NCBI GenBank assembly: GCA_028871555.1
Contig: JAGWNA010000026.1
Coordinates: 1-37,493 of the forward strand
Length of the DNA: 37,493 nt
From: Lysobacteraceae bacterium
GTDB lineage: Bacteria; Pseudomonadota; Gammaproteobacteria; Xanthomonadales; Rhodanobacteraceae
Direction of reading: 5' to 3'
Every line of letters starts with the position of its first letter. The first letter of the stretch is position 1. The notes beneath the pieces are model-generated. The model made no database searches. It was not told where the DNA came from and saw only the letters and a program-made list of their open reading frames with translations. Below are positions 37,430 through 37,493 of this stretch, one piece after another. A program made the position numbers and the translations under genes.

Positions 37430-37493
37430 ATGAAGCATTTTCTGCGTCCCGCGCTGACGGCGGTAGCGATATCCGTTGCGCTGGGCATGACTG
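37430..37493 (+). CDS. Exported protein, N-terminus only
   Basis: GAGGGAG lies six bases before an ATG opening a frame to the window end. The visible residues MKHFLRPALTAVAISVALGMT form a classic signal peptide start. The rest is outside the window, so the product cannot be named. Upstream, TTGCCA (37334–37339) and CACAAT (37357–37362) with a 17-base spacer could be its promoter. Confidence 0.65.
   Translation, partial: MKHFLRPALTAVAISVALGMT

Overview
The window is GC-rich, densely packed and almost entirely chromosomal housekeeping DNA. Several features point to a gammaproteobacterium of the order Xanthomonadales, most likely family Rhodanobacteraceae (Dyella/Rhodanobacter-like): a three-part proton-translocating transhydrogenase, the gloB–methyltransferase–rnhA–dnaQ block, divergent ppsA/ppsR, yjgA next to pmbA, a SlyD-type isomerase, an OMPLA-type phospholipase, and short palindromes beginning GTAGGAGCGCACC. 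The family assignment is inferred from gene content and repeat style, not from a marker gene. I see no prophage, CRISPR array, plasmid function or complete insertion sequence.

Layout. 1–1.4 kb: a class V aminotransferase cut by the window edge, and cytidine deaminase. 1.5–6.2 kb: pntAA, then pntAB–pntB, split by an oppositely oriented sigma factor/DUF3619/DUF3106 operon. 6.3–9.0 kb: a family 9 glycosyltransferase, a small membrane protein and sufT, with a 145-bp MITE in the sufT leader. 9.0–16.8 kb: a structured RNA candidate ending in a terminator, pncB, glutathione peroxidase, a PBP4-type peptidase, a long palindromic repeat, slyD, pldA, an EF-hand protein and a YcaQ-type DNA glycosylase. 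16.8–22 kb: a lipoprotein, two tandem cold-shock genes, yjgA, a DUF1653 protein, pmbA and two small membrane proteins. 22–25.7 kb: gloB, a methyltransferase, rnhA, dnaQ and a PP2C phosphatase. 26–30.8 kb: a tightly overlapping operon for a flavin/iron-sulfur oxidoreductase and a two-subunit 2-oxoacid:ferredoxin oxidoreductase. 30.8–37.5 kb: tRNA-Ser, ppsA, ppsR, a DUF1249 protein, a tRNA Ala-Glu-Asp array, a Kef-type antiporter and the start of an exported protein.

Functional themes are redox and carbon balance (transhydrogenase, 2-oxoacid oxidoreductase, PEP synthase and its regulator), nucleotide and NAD salvage (cdd, pncB), DNA/RNA maintenance (rnhA, dnaQ, ycaQ) and envelope biology (glycosyltransferase, PBP4, PldA, sigma operon).

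The most interesting non-gene signals are: the MITE, whose 11-bp target duplication copies the sufT ribosome binding site; a ~180-bp near-palindrome upstream of slyD; a palindromic repeat that supplies the pntAA stop codon; a hairpin centred on the gloB stop codon; a shared leader motif in front of both cold-shock genes; and the structured, terminator-ended region upstream of pncB.
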